Source: Microstegium vimineum (taxonomy: Eukaryota > Streptophyta > Magnoliopsida > Poales > Poaceae). From it: a DNA stretch of 64,000 nt. The position numbers were made by a program, and so were the translations under genes. The first letter of the stretch is position 1, and each line of letters begins with the position of its first letter. A model generated the notes under the pieces. That model worked only from the letters and a program-made list of their open reading frames with translations, was not told the DNA's origin and did not search any database. Below are positions 31,106-42,030 of this stretch, piece after piece. The stretch covers positions 48,798,785 to 48,862,784 of the forward strand of contig CM039124.1 in the NCBI GenBank assembly GCA_022036555.1. The letters run 5' to 3'.

Positions 31106-33424
31106 ATGCCGCCCGGGCTGGCCGCTGCCGCTCCCATCGCCCGCCGGCTCTCGACAGCGGCCGCCACACCGCTGTCCAGCCTCACCGACGCGCTCCTCGC
31201 CACCCGCCTCGCTAGCCACCTCCTCACCACGCCGCAACTGCCCGCCGCGCTGCTACCCACCGCGCCGCTGCCGCTCCCCGTCCACCTCCACATCCTCCGC
31301 CACCCGGCGCTCCCGCCGGCCTCCAAGCTCTCCTTCTTCCTCGCCGCCACGCCGCCCGCCTCCCCGCTCCTCGCGTCCACCTTCCCCGTCCTCCTCCGCG
31401 CGCTCGCCGCCGGCTCCCCGCCGCTCCTGGACGCGCTCCTCCCGTTCGCGCTCTCCTCCGCGTCCCCGTCCACCCTCCTCCCCGCCCTCCTCTCGTCTCT
31501 CCTCTCCGCTTCGCGCCTCGACGCCGCGCTCTCCCTCTTGGACGCCTCGCCGCCAGACCTCCTCCCCCGCCTCGCCGCAGCTGCTCTCCCTTCCCTCATA
31601 GCCTCCCCGAACCTCATCGCCGCCGTCCCCGCCATCCGCAAGCTGCTTCCCATCGCCTCCCACCCACCACCCGTCCGGGCAACGAACCGCATCCTCTTGG
31701 CCTTATCGAAGGAGAACCTCTGCGATGACTTCCGATATGTGTTCGAAGAAATGTCGAGGAGGGGCCTCCCTTCGAATGTAAGGCTATACAACATTTGCAT
31801 CCACGCGTTTGGCAAGTGGGGGCAGCTGGATATGTCGCTGAGGCTTTTCGCAGCAATGAAGGCCGCCACTCCTCCTGTTGTGCCAGACATATGCACCTAT
31901 AATTCAGTCATCCGGGCCCTTGTTGTTGATGGGCGGGTACCTGATGCTTTGGTGATCTTTGATGAAATGAAATCTTCTGGAATTGAGCCAGATGTCTTCA
32001 CTTATCGAGCAGTCATGAATGGGTGCTGCAAGAGTTTTCGGATGGATGACGCACTGCGTGTGTTTCACGAGATGCGGGGCGGCAGTGGGGTGAAGGGTGA
32101 TGTGGTGGTGTACAATTCACTTCTTGATGGGCTGTTTAAAGCGAAGAGGCTTGATGAGGCATGCGGTTTTTTTGAGACAATGGTGGCTGATGGAATCCAA
32201 TGCTCGGCAAGCACACACAACACTGTGATAGATGGGCTGTTTAAGAATGGGAGGGCAGAAGCAGCATGTCGCCTTTTTTACGATCTAAGAAGGAAAGGGC
32301 AACTGTTGGATGGAATTGCTTATAGTATCATGGTGAGGGAGTTCTGCAAGGAGGGGACTGGGGACCAAGTTGCAGAGGCTGTAGAGTTGGTGAAGGAGAT
32401 GGAGCAGCAAGGCTTCAATGTTGATTTGGTTACAATAACATCATTGCTAATAGGTTTTAACAAGAGTAAACGTTGGGACTTGGAAGAGCAAATAGTTAAG
32501 TTTATAAGGGATGGCATTGTATTGCCGGATGCCATTCGGTGGAAATCAAACATGATGGTTGCCTTGAGAGGACCTCACGGCAGAGAGAAAGATGGGACAC
32601 CGTTGTTTTCCTTTGATGGTAATGTGGATGATGTGATGAGTTTGGTTAACCATATGGGACATACAGGTACTGATGAAGGAGCCCCAAATAATGATGATCC
32701 CAAGGATGATTGGTCACTGTCACCACACTTGGATCATCTTGCTAAACATGCTGACAGTTTGAACAGCTCTGTTGTATTTACAATGCACAGAGGGCAGAGG
32801 GTGCAAGGTATGGGCGCCAAGACTTTTGATACTGACATGATCAATACATACTTGTCAATTTTTTTAGCCAAAGGGAAGATGAGTGTTGCTTGCAAGTTAT
32901 TTGAGATCTTCACGAATCTAGGAAACAAAGGGACAAGTTATACATACAATTCACTGATGACCTCGTTTGTCAAGAAGGGCTATTTGAAACAGGTGTGGGC
33001 AATTCTTCATGAGAGGGGTGGACAGCTCTGCCCTAATGATGTAGCAACATATAATCTAATCATTCAAGGTCTTGGCCAGATGGGGAAAGCAGATGTTGCT
33101 AGGACAATTATGGATCAGTTGTCTAAGAAAGGTGTTTACATGGACATTGTCATGTATAACACTTTGATCAATCAGTTGGGAAAGGTCGGAAAGGTTGAAG
33201 AAGCAAGCTGCTTGTTTGAGCAGATCATCAGAAGTGGCATGAAGCCAGATGTTGTTACTTTTAATACGTTGATCAGTATTAATGCAAAAGCTGGTAGGCT
33301 AAAGGAAGCTGACAGGTATTTGAGGAGGATGATCACACAAGGCATTGCGCCAAACCATGCCACAGAAACAATATTGATCTTCCTTGATAAGGAGATTGAA
33401 AAGAGAAGGCAGCAGCACAAATGA
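31106..33424 (+). CDS. P-class pentatricopeptide repeat protein, probably organelle-targeted
   Basis: The intron-free gene encodes 772 residues from the ATG at 31106. An in-frame ATG at 31043 would add 21 basic residues. I prefer 31106 because the following Ala/Arg/Ser-rich, acid-poor stretch (MPPGLAAAAPIARRLSTA) looks like a mitochondrial or plastid transit peptide. The first 200 residues are Leu/Ala/Pro-rich. From about residue 210 there are typical 35-residue PPR motifs, for example PDICTYNSVIRALVVDGRV and PDVFTYRAVMNGCCKSFRM. A non-repeat linker (about 500-585) is followed by more repeats to the end. PPR proteins bind organellar RNA and act in its splicing, stability or translation. The C-terminal part resembles Arabidopsis At4g01570 as I remember it. 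There is no DYW or E domain, so C-to-U editing is unlikely. GC falls sharply after the first exon-like third, as in many grass genes. Confidence 0.9.
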   Translation: MPPGLAAAAPIARRLSTAAATPLSSLTDALLATRLASHLLTTPQLPAALLPTAPLPLPVHLHILRHPALPPASKLSFFLAATPPASPLLASTFPVLLRALAAGSPPLLDALLPFALSSASPSTLLPALLSSLLSASRLDAALSLLDASPPDLLPRLAAAALPSLIASPNLIAAVPAIRKLLPIASHPPPVRATNRILLALSKENLCDDFRYVFEEMSRRGLPSNVRLYNICIHAFGKWGQLDMSLRLFAAMKAATPPVVPDICTYNSVIRALVVDGRVPDALVIFDEMKSSGIEPDVFTYRAVMNGCCKSFRMDDALRVFHEMRGGSGVKGDVVVYNSLLDGLFKAKRLDEACGFFETMVADGIQCSASTHNTVIDGLFKNGRAEAACRLFYDLRRKGQLLDGIAYSIMVREFCKEGTGDQVAEAVELVKEMEQQGFNVDLVTITSLLIGFNKSKRWDLEEQIVKFIRDGIVLPDAIRWKSNMMVALRGPHGREKDGTPLFSFDGNVDDVMSLVNHMGHTGTDEGAPNNDDPKDDWSLSPHLDHLAKHADSLNSSVVFTMHRGQRVQGMGAKTFDTDMINTYLSIFLAKGKMSVACKLFEIFTNLGNKGTSYTYNSLMTSFVKKGYLKQVWAILHERGGQLCPNDVATYNLIIQGLGQMGKADVARTIMDQLSKKGVYMDIVMYNTLINQLGKVGKVEEASCLFEQIIRSGMKPDVVTFNTLISINAKAGRLKEADRYLRRMITQGIAPNHATETILIFLDKEIEKRRQQHK

Positions 33425-33464
33425 ACTGGCAAAAAAATACGAACAGACAGTGTGATATCTGTTA

Positions 33465-33555
33465 CTCCCTCCGTCCCATTGAAAGTGTCACTAGAAAACC
33501 ATGTTTCCCTCACAGACACGCTTTTCAAACGACACTCTCAATGGGACGGAGGGAG
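33465..33555. mobile_element. Short Stowaway-type MITE in the PPR 3' region
   Basis: The 91-base element is flanked by TA (33463-33464 and 33556-33557). Its ends, CTCCCTCCGTCCCATTGA and the complementary TCAATGGGACGGAGGGAG, form an inverted repeat of over 20 bases. It lies 41 bases after the PPR stop codon, so it is probably in the 3' UTR and could form a hairpin in the mRNA. Confidence 0.88.
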
Positions 33556-36500
33556 TATTTGTATTAACCATTACAAGGTATGTCCTTGTTATATAAACTG
33601 GAAAACTGCTGTGCACATCATGATTATTGTAGAGCTGGATATTTGGAACTAATGCAGTTCAGAAGGCTTGGGTGAACCAAACTGTTGGAGTGATGATCAC
33701 TTTCGATATGCTCACTGGTATTCGGGTATGGTCACTGATATTCCTGCTTTAACCATAAAGCAAAACGATCTTAATCTCTGTTGTCATGGAGGTTTAGAGA
33801 CTGTGGGCTTCCAGTAAACATCCTAAGACAATTAGGCAGCCTGTTGGCCAAAGGACACATTTAATTCCACAAACTGCATTGAATGAGATCTTCCTGTATC
33901 ACATCACACATTCATAGTCAATCCAGAGTTCTAAACTGCCATGAGGTAAATTTGGCAGTATTTAATTAAATTTGTCATATTCCTCTTTCCCTAGTTTTTT
34001 TGGGGTATGTTATCTTTTGGAGTTTGTGTCCAGTAAATGTCAGACAAATGAAACTGCAGTGATCAACAAGGCTAGCTATAATTACTTGATCACAATTGCC
34101 TACTGGAAAGCTTTTTTAATAATTTCTTCTTAGATTAAAAGTACCGAGCATGTACCTACAGATATTTCTGTTTCTTTTCTGGACGGGGGCTTGGAGGGAC
34201 CTTTCTTTTCCCCTCGAACTCCATTACAAAGATGTTAATTCAGAAATTCCATACAAAATACTGAGTATATGGAGCCATCGTTCTTTTAGTAGGATCCCCA
34301 TGGGATCTGTCGAGTAGGCCGCTTCCTACCAGGATAGGTGTGGACCCTACAACCAGTGCCTTCTCGAGTTCTCGCCTGATGATGGTAAAGTCTATGGATA
34401 CTTGTCTTCGGTTAGTAAGTTAGAGAAGAGCTGTCTTTGGTGTTTAATCGCTTGCTTTGCCAGGGCATGTATCGATCAAGTTTGGTTTAAGGCCGTTATC
34501 CCCGGGGTATGATTGCAGATAGGTTCCTATTTCTCTTCCTAAGCTGGCAATCGACAAAGCTAGGTATGACTCTGGCATCATCAGGTTAATTGATCTATTA
34601 TGGGCATCAGTTGTCAAGAAAACCAGTCGTAAGGGGATCTATGGCCAGAAATCGATCTCTGTTGCACTGACTCAGTGATGCTCTCATTTGTCTTTACAAG
34701 TTGCAGTTCACGTTATGCGACTGAGTTTAATTTTTTCAGATCATTGTTTCCATTAAGTGCTTGAACTCTCTCCCTGGTAAGAAGTATGACTTTTTCTCTC
34801 TCAAAATTTACCTATATGTTGCTATAATGTAAATTTCCCTCTAGGTAACGCTAGCTCCTGGAATGCTTAATGTAGTGAAATAAAATTAGAAAACTTAACT
34901 CTTTTGTAACCATTCTACATTTTAGGCAAATTTTGCTCAGGGACATCAAAGAAACGTGGAATTTGCTAACTCACACCGCCAACCACAAGTTTTGTTATAA
35001 CACACTGTGGCTATTGAATTATCATTTTCTTCACTCTGAGAGAATCCAGAGTGAATAGACTATTTTGCCCCCATGCCCCCTCTCCATTAGGTTGGCTCAA
35101 CAAATATGGTTGATTCAACTAAGTTAAATGGGACGAGCAGCCGAGCGCTTTGTTTTGTCCTTTGTCGTTCATTCTCCATTCATCTCTCTCTGTCTCTATC
35201 ATCTACGGCTCTTCCTGGATGACAATGACATTGGCTCCCCTTCCGCTTCCTCTGCTACAACCTTTTGGTTGGTTGTGGCTGGTTGATTTGGGATAGGAGG
35301 TTCACGGTGATACTTTTAGCATTACTTTTCAGTTAAGGTGTACTTGTTCTCTTAGATCAGTGGCATTGTTGCTCATAACTACTCTGTTTCACCATATGAT
35401 ACATTTGATATCTATAACGTGATTATGTTACTATTCCTAGAATAATGTAGTGCTGTATCATTATATGAAGTTTACTGTTGGAGGAGCTTGGCAAACAAAA
35501 TTTGTTTAGAATATTTTGGTCCATGCGTGACACCAATTGTTTGTTGACACTAAGCAGACAGATACTATTTACTGGAAAGCTTAGTTTATGTAGATTGTGT
35601 ACTTTCGTGTGAAGCTTAGTTTTGGTCCATATGAAGATGTTAGGATTGAACAGACTGTACTTTTGCAGTGATCTAGATTATCTGTCATCAAATTTCTGGC
35701 AGATTTCAGTTGGAGAATTGATTGAGATCAGGGATGGAGCCAGCATCAAACTTTTTGGTGGGGTGTGGGGATCTGTCACTGAGATGTATTCTGATAATGC
35801 CATTGCTCACATGTAAAACACTTGTATCAGGGTAATACATTGGGTGAAATTTTTGTCATCATACTATATCATGCATCATTATCTGAACGAATCATGTAAC
35901 TACCCCTGATCATCGTTTTGTAATAAGATTCTTCAAATAAACAATTTGTATTAAGATATATGCTCAGAGTTTGGATTGCAGCGAAATACGCCTAATACAG
36001 CCAGGTAGTTTTTGTACAAAATCATGACGTGTTTGGACCTCTGAGCACTCCAAGAGGTTAAGCATTGGAGTACACCCGTCATTTGTGCTTTTGATTTTGT
36101 GCAGCTTTTCAGGGTAGAGTATAGAAATACCTCGTGGCAGCCGTGCTTGCATGTTTTAGTGATTGTTACCTGTAGATAGGATAGAGTTGGTAGACGACCA
36201 TACTGTATCTTGCTTAGTTTATCACTGTGCAGACAAAACACCTCCGAAACAGTTTTGGATCATAATAAAATGTCGTAAAAAACTCGTGCTTTGAGCCGAG
36301 TTTGTTGCATCCAGATTAAATTATAATACATGTAGCCGCAATGTGGTCCTACTCTGCTGGGCTGCGTTGGATGTGTGTCGTGTTTTCATGTGCACGCCAT
36401 GGGCATTGGCCGTTGCACGTCCGAAATCAGGTCAGAAAGGTTCTTGCTTTCTGCTCCTCCAACTCGGCGTGAACCGCGCCACAATCAGGAAGAGAAGTAT

Positions 36501-36583
36501 CTTGAGGTCTACTCGTCTCCTGGTTTCTCAGATTGGATGTGCTCTTCAATCTTTTCGTTGTAAAAATGAGACGACTTGCCTTA
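33556..36583. other. Intergenic region downstream of the PPR gene
   Basis: I see no supportable gene. It may include the rest of the PPR 3' UTR. 34280-34560 is a slightly GC-richer stretch without a long frame. Short frames near 35622-35816 have no family resemblance. Confidence 0.5.
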
Positions 36584-36985
36584 GGTGTTGTTTGGATCCA
36601 TTAGACCAAGGTCTAAGGTTTGGGTCTAAAGTTTAGACTCTAATATAGGTCTAAAGTTTAGACTCTAGAGCATGCAAACTATGGTATTTAGATCCATGGT
36701 CTAAACTTTAGACCTCTATGTTGTAATGTTTGATTTGCCCGTCATTTTGTCTTGGGAGGGGAGGGGATGGGCAGGAGGGGATGGGAGACTGGGGTAGGCG
36801 CGTCCAGCGTTGGGCCCGAGGTATGTTGTGCACCTTTAGCCCCTTGGTGCTAAATATTTTAGACCCTCCTTTAGACTCAATGTCACTTAAGACCATATTT
36901 TAGACCCCCTGTTTGGATCCATAAGTCTTAAAAAAATGCTAAAAGTGTAGGGTTTAAACTTTAGACCATGGATACAAATAGGGCC
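36584..36985. mobile_element. Tourist-type MITE with TTA target duplication
   Basis: The 402-base element is flanked by TTA (36581-36583 and 36986-36988). Its ends, GGTGTTGTTTGGATCCATTA and, complementary, GGCCCTATTTGTATCC, form imperfect inverted repeats. The inside is rich in GGTCTAAAGTTTAGAC palindromic units. The TTA duplication fits the PIF/Harbinger superfamily. Confidence 0.8.
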
Positions 36986-36988
36986 TTA

Positions 36989-38790
36989 GTGTGTCGTGCA
37001 ATTTGGACGCTTCGTTTAAAGAGGTCCGAAAAGGTCTATGGATGCGATGAGAAGCTCCCAAAAGGTTCCTCATTAAAAATGTTACGAAGATTCCGTAAGT
37101 TCAAATCAGTATTTGCATCACAGTTGATATCATATATTCATATGTGATTTACATACTAGTACCTACTTGTGACAAGAGCCAATATATTTCTCAGAAATTG
37201 CCACGGATGCTTGCCGTCCGCATTACACTGATTGCCTCATATTCACTCTGTTGTATGTTCTTCATCAACTTAAAAATATAATTACCAAGGGAATCCAAGC
37301 TTATGTTTTCCTTTTTCGAATTGCAATTATTGTGATGATTGATGCCGAATTCTGATTCTTCAGCGTAGAACAGCATCACGCTATCGGGTATGGACGAAAT
37401 GCAGCCTTCTTTCCCTTCCCTTTATTCATTACCATTTAAAACGTGCCAAAGGGCTGATCTGACTGATCATTTTCTTGTCTACGGTGTACTTTTCAAAGGG
37501 AGAGTTACCATTGTTGTTTTTTTCACGTGTCTAGTGGCTGATTTCGTCAGTCTTATCATCTTGCATTCCATTTTTCTGTTGGTAGAGGCAACAGCCATCC
37601 GAATCTGAAATTAACAATAATATTCCATCCACCTAGATAGCTGTTATAATAGGCAAACGTGATGGTCACATGTAATATGGTTAGCTCCATCGAACTTCTA
37701 TTAGTTTAAAAGCAATCTATTGTAGTGGTGGTAGCAACTTGTAAAGACGATTAGTTGGATGTCCAGTAGAAGAGGGAATAGGAGAGAAACATTTATCTGG
37801 GAAGTAAAAGCCGATTAGTTGCGTTGTAGACAGTTGTATTTTGACCACTAAAAAAAAGTAGACAGTTGTATTTTTGTGAGTGGGTTCACATGCTGTGTAT
37901 GCCTATTCCCTACATTATGTTTGAACTAGTGTCGCTGCTTACGAGATTACGACACAGCTACAGCCTAACCTACGCCACAGCCACCCCCAATCATTATCAT
38001 CGAAAGGTAAATTAAGACTTACAATCAAATTGAGTACGAGTATGTCAATATGACAACCGTCTGTTTTAGAGGCTGGTAAGACACCCTTTTTTCTCTATAG
38101 ATATTGTCCATCTTTCTCCTCTTTTTTCTTTTTCATTGGCACAAATCACAAACCACATATTACAAATCATAGGTAACAAACCATAAATCACGAAAAAAAA
38201 ATCATGGCACAAATCACAAACCACAAATTATAAATCATAAGTAACATTTTTTCAATAAAAAGATAAAGACAAAATTCGTGTGTTGCCAGCCCCTAAAACA
38301 CATTGTTGTTGTATAGAAATCAAACTTGTTAACTCGAAAGTATCATGCAATGTAGACACATTATGATGCACCTCCTAGTAAATAAAACACTCATATAAGC
38401 CAGGAAATAAACAATGTTCTCCTCTTTCTCTTGGAATCCTGGGCATGAGGCAGGTAAAATTGTTCTCCTCTTTTTCATAGTCTTTGATTGGTTGAGCTGT
38501 GACTTTTACAAAAGCTATTGTCAGCTGCAATTTTTGTAAAAACTGTTTTGAAAAAAACTGTTGCAGGATAGTCAAAAGCTTGTTTGGTGAACAACTATAG
38601 TTTTTTAGAAAAGGTTCTCTTACTTACAATCAGGCTCCACATGTCATGCACAGGTTATCTTCCTCCTCTCCCAGAGCTCGTTGCCCCCTGTGCCGCTGTG
38701 GCTATGACCCACGAGGGTTAGAGTTTTGTAAAGCGGGGGAAAGAAGACGATGACTTGAGGAGGTAAGGGCACGAGGCTGTACGTGCCATT
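36989..38790. other. Intergenic region; no gene seen
   Basis: AT-rich sequence without a credible coding region. It contains the direct repeat at 38138-38253 and short frames only. Confidence 0.5.
38138..38253. repeat. Imperfect 68-bp tandem repeat
   Basis: GGCACAAATCACAAACCACA begins at 38138 and again at 38206. The copies diverge by a few bases and the second is shorter. Confidence 0.7.
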
Positions 38791-38794
38791 AATG

Positions 38795-39545
38795 AAAACA
38801 AGATCGATCCATTGTAAAACAATTCAACTTAAAAATAAACTTAAAATATACTGACATGCCAGTCTCCATTAAGCCGTGTAAAGAAAATTTGTTGTCTTCA
38901 GCATAGGATTTTTAAAACAAAAAAGAAATGGATGGAAGGCAGACCTCTAGGCAATTCCAGCAATTAATCCACCACCTCCAATAGGTGCAAATATTTCATG
39001 CAGTGGATCTTACAGCTGCCGAACAATTTCCATGCCGACAGTTCCTTGTCCTCATATGACAGCAGGATGGTCATAATTTCAAAAAAGAAAAAGATTATGT
39101 TCGTTTGTGCTACTTCAGTATTACTTTTCAGCAAACGAACGATTGTTTTCTCTCATAACAAATTAGTATAAACATTTCGCATAAGCTAAATTTCAGCGCA
39201 ACGACAAAAAAAGGACATAAGGATGGTCAAAGGGAGGTACGAATGTGCGGCCTTCCTGCTGAGATAGTAATTTTGCGTATGACTGAGCTTCATCATAAGA
39301 GTCCACCGTTGCACCCAACCTCTCCATTGTTTTCCACTGGAATTAAGGTGTCACATTATTATTCAGTGAGCACTAAAGTAAACTGAATCATGTAAATGGG
39401 TGTCTTAAGTTCAGCATCTAATGATCAACCTTGATTTCGGGTGTTATCACGGGCATGACGATGACAGCATCACATCTCAATCTCTGAGCGGAAAGAGCAA
39501 CACCCTGGGGCATGGTTTCCAGCAGAGGAGCATATGACGCCCCTC
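38795..39545 (-). pseudogene. Inverted, broken fragment of the threonine dehydratase gene
   Basis: The - strand matches about 59885-60515 of the threonine dehydratase gene at 58540-62728, at about 90% by eye: most of exon 2, all of intron 2, exon 3 and the first 140 or so bases of intron 3. Retained introns show it arose by DNA duplication, not retroposition. It is disabled by a 147-base insertion in exon 3 (39073-39219), by a loss of about 22 bases near the end of exon 3 (about 38950), by loss of a short segment after GCAACGGTGG, and by having no start or end. It lies antisense to the parent gene. Before the gypsy insertion it would have been about 4.5 kb from the parent's start. Confidence 0.93.
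39073..39219. mobile_element. 147-bp insertion with 9-bp target duplication in the pseudogene
   Basis: AGGATGGTC occurs at 39064-39072 and 39220-39228, while the parent gene has this site once (about 60218). The insert contains an inverted pair GTTCGTTTG/CAAACGAAC (about 39099-39150) and resembles small hAT-like MITEs, although a 9-base duplication is more typical of Mutator-type elements. Terminal inverted repeats are not obvious. Confidence 0.7.
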
Positions 39546-39773
39546 TCTATGCATGCATTGATGGCCCAACTGCCCAAGGCCCAACCCTCGCCACAGTACT
39601 AGTACAAGGCCAAAATAAAATAATTAGAAGCCCATGCAATAATAAGTAAATAAATTAGTAAAATAAACATCACCCAATTACAGCATGGGGAGTAAAAAAA
39701 TGTCAGCAGGGTTTGGGGGCCGTGGCCCCCTGTTGGTCCCCCTCTAGCTCCACGAGTGCTTGTTCCAAGCTTA
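39546..39773. other. Short spacer between the pseudogene and a MITE
   Basis: No feature is recognised. About 39706-39745 is GC-rich with a GGGGGCCGTGGCCCCC palindrome. Confidence 0.4.
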
Positions 39774-40084
39774 GAGTAAGGCTAATAATACAGTTAGATG
39801 TTGGCTGTAAGATTTCTTTGTAGTCTGCTCTCAGCTCATCCATATAATAGTTAAGTCTTCAGCATTAATATTGGATCCACCTGTCACTCTCACTGCTCTC
39901 AGCTCACTCATATAATAGTTAAGTCTTCAACATTAATATTGGATCTACCTGTCACTCTCACATACTTTCTTGGTTCTTGTGCCTGAGCCGGCTGTAAGCT
40001 TACAACCTGTTTTGCTTTTCTCTCTTCTCTTCTCTCCTCCACGTTAGCATTTAGTCGGCTTGCAGTCTGCTACTATACTTGCTC
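39774..40084. mobile_element. Tourist-like MITE with an internal duplication
   Basis: The ends GAGTAAGGCTAATAATACAG and, complementary, GAGCAAGTATAGTAGCAGAC are imperfect inverted repeats. TTA flanks both sides (39771-39773 and 40085-40087). A segment of about 65-68 bases (TCAGCTCA...CCTGTCACTCTCAC) is tandemly duplicated at about 39832-39893 and 39898-39962. Confidence 0.75.
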
Positions 40085-40657
40085 TTAGTCAATATAATAT
40101 TTTTCTCTCACAATAAAAAAGTTAAAATCGAGTTATCCGCTATAAAAATCATCAGCCAAACAGGCTTACTAGTATTTATACGAAACATAACCGTCACTAT
40201 AATATTCGACTTCATCCTAAATTAAAAGACATTTTGATATTTCTAGATATAAATAATTTACTATGCATCTAAGTTAATGGATTTTAAAAAATATTTCGTA
40301 ATTTAAAACATATGGATTAGGAAGGTACCTACTCCCTCTGTTCCATGACACTAGTCGTTAAGGTACTACTCTCTTATATCCCACCATAGCCGTCGTTATT
40401 ATATTTTTAAATGAGAACCAAAGGCGGAGGTAAAAGACCGTGACATCCGTATGCATTGAGAAGATATGGTGACATACTGAAAATACATGTGCATTAATAG
40501 CTGATGGAAAACATCCAGACATCGACGTTTTTGCATTAAAAAATACTACCTTCGCCAAAATAAAAATAATTTCAAAATAGCACCAAACGTAACATTTATA
40601 TATCCAAAAAAGTTTACTATAAAAAATATATTCAACAACATATCTAATGATACTAAT

Positions 40658-40770
40658 TATTCTTTTCATTTTAAATTATAAGACATTCTAATAATCTTGG
40701 AGAGTCCAAATATCTCAAGTTTGACCAAAATTATATGACAATATAATAATATTTATGATGTCAACAAAGT
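40658..40770. mobile_element. Left half of a MITE split by the gypsy insertion
   Basis: The segment begins with a TTTTAAATTATAAGACATTC style terminus. It pairs with the right half at 56673-56825, whose end reads GCCTTATAATTTGGGGTTAA followed by GGGAG. Together they resemble a grass Stowaway-type element. The left terminus is degenerate. Confidence 0.65.
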
Positions 40771-42030
40771 TATCGGTGTTATGACCCGGGGGTCAAGACC
40801 ACCAACGAGTGAATTTGTATATCGCGTGCTCCCTCTCTCAGACGTGATGCTAGATGGACACAAGGTTTATCCTGGTTCGGGCAAAGAAGGCCCTACGTCA
40901 AGCGGGGGAGGATGACTTGTATTATCTCGCACCCAAAGCGTGCTTGTACAGGGGGTACAAGCTGTGTTACACGGAGTCGGCCACTCGAGGGGTCGATCGA
41001 GTGGCGGGGTGTGTGGAGTGTAGAGTGTCAGAGTCTGAACTAGGGTCCCTGGGAACGAAAGTCCGATCGTCCGACCTAGAGAGTCCCAAGAAGTCCCCCC
41101 ATACTCTACCTCGGCGTCCCCTTTTATAGACCAAGGGAGGCCCGAGGGTACAGGGTCCTAACAGTAGCAGTATGGGTAGCGTATCCGCGGCTCAGTGTTG
41201 GCGGAGAGATGTTGAGTACTGTGGCGGCATGGCCTTCCCGTCCTTCTGGCGTCCCCGGTCGTGGCGGCAGTAGAAGTCGTCGCAGTGCAGTGTCCGCAGC
41301 GGCCGAAGCGGGACGGGGCGGATGGGACGGCTTCCGTACCGGAGTTGTTGAAGAGAGAGGGGTCGAGCCCCCCGGTCGAGGGAGGGGTCGAGCCCTGCGT
41401 GGCTCTGTCGCGTTCCCGAAGTCGTCGTCGAGGGTCGCACTGTTCACTTCCCGAGGGGTACTGTTGGAGTCCGTACTCGCGTAGTGGCGACAGTGGCGGC
41501 ACAATTAACAGGAATTGGGGACCTGACAGGGAGTTGGCGGATTTGACAGCGGACGCGGGCGCCCATGTTGTTAGGTGGGTTCACTTTAACCCATGTCGGG
41601 AGCAGTTGGGTTAATCGAGCCCCTCATCCGAGGGTCGTCCGCTCGACCCCTGGCCGAGGTAGAGGTCGAGGCATCGACGGGGTCGGAAGGGTCGAGGTAG
41701 AGGTTGGGGGGTCGATCGTTCGACCCCTCGTCCGTTCTTCGTTTGTCGAGGTGGAGCCGGGGGGGTCGTTCGCTCGCCCCCTCGGTCCGTCATCGAGGTG
41801 GAGCCGGGGGGTCGTTCGCTCGACCCCTCGTCCGTTGTCGAGGTGGAGCCGGGGGTCGTTCGCTCGCCCCCTCGTCCGTGGCTTGTTGCCGCAGTTGGTG
41901 TAGAGGGGGCCCTCGATTGATGGGCCGCGTCTTACCGAGTAGTGGGCTGGTCCTTGCCTTAAAGATGGTTGCTATGTTTAGCGTTAATTTATCGAAGGGT
42001 TTAGGGTACCCCTTACCTTCGTACCCGACA
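40771..42030 (-). repeat. Gypsy LTR (3' LTR in element orientation)
   Basis: It matches 55382-56672. The + strand start is TATCGGTG instead of TGTCGGTG, a change in the terminal dinucleotide. It ends CCCGACA at 42030, followed by the hairpin/polypurine duplicates. A TATA-like element (reverse complement CTTTTATA) is at about 41120-41127. Confidence 0.95.

Noticed and set aside
30838..31896. A 352-codon - strand frame opposite the PPR gene start
   Set aside because: It is the shadow of the GC-rich PPR 5' coding region on the other strand and shows no family motifs.
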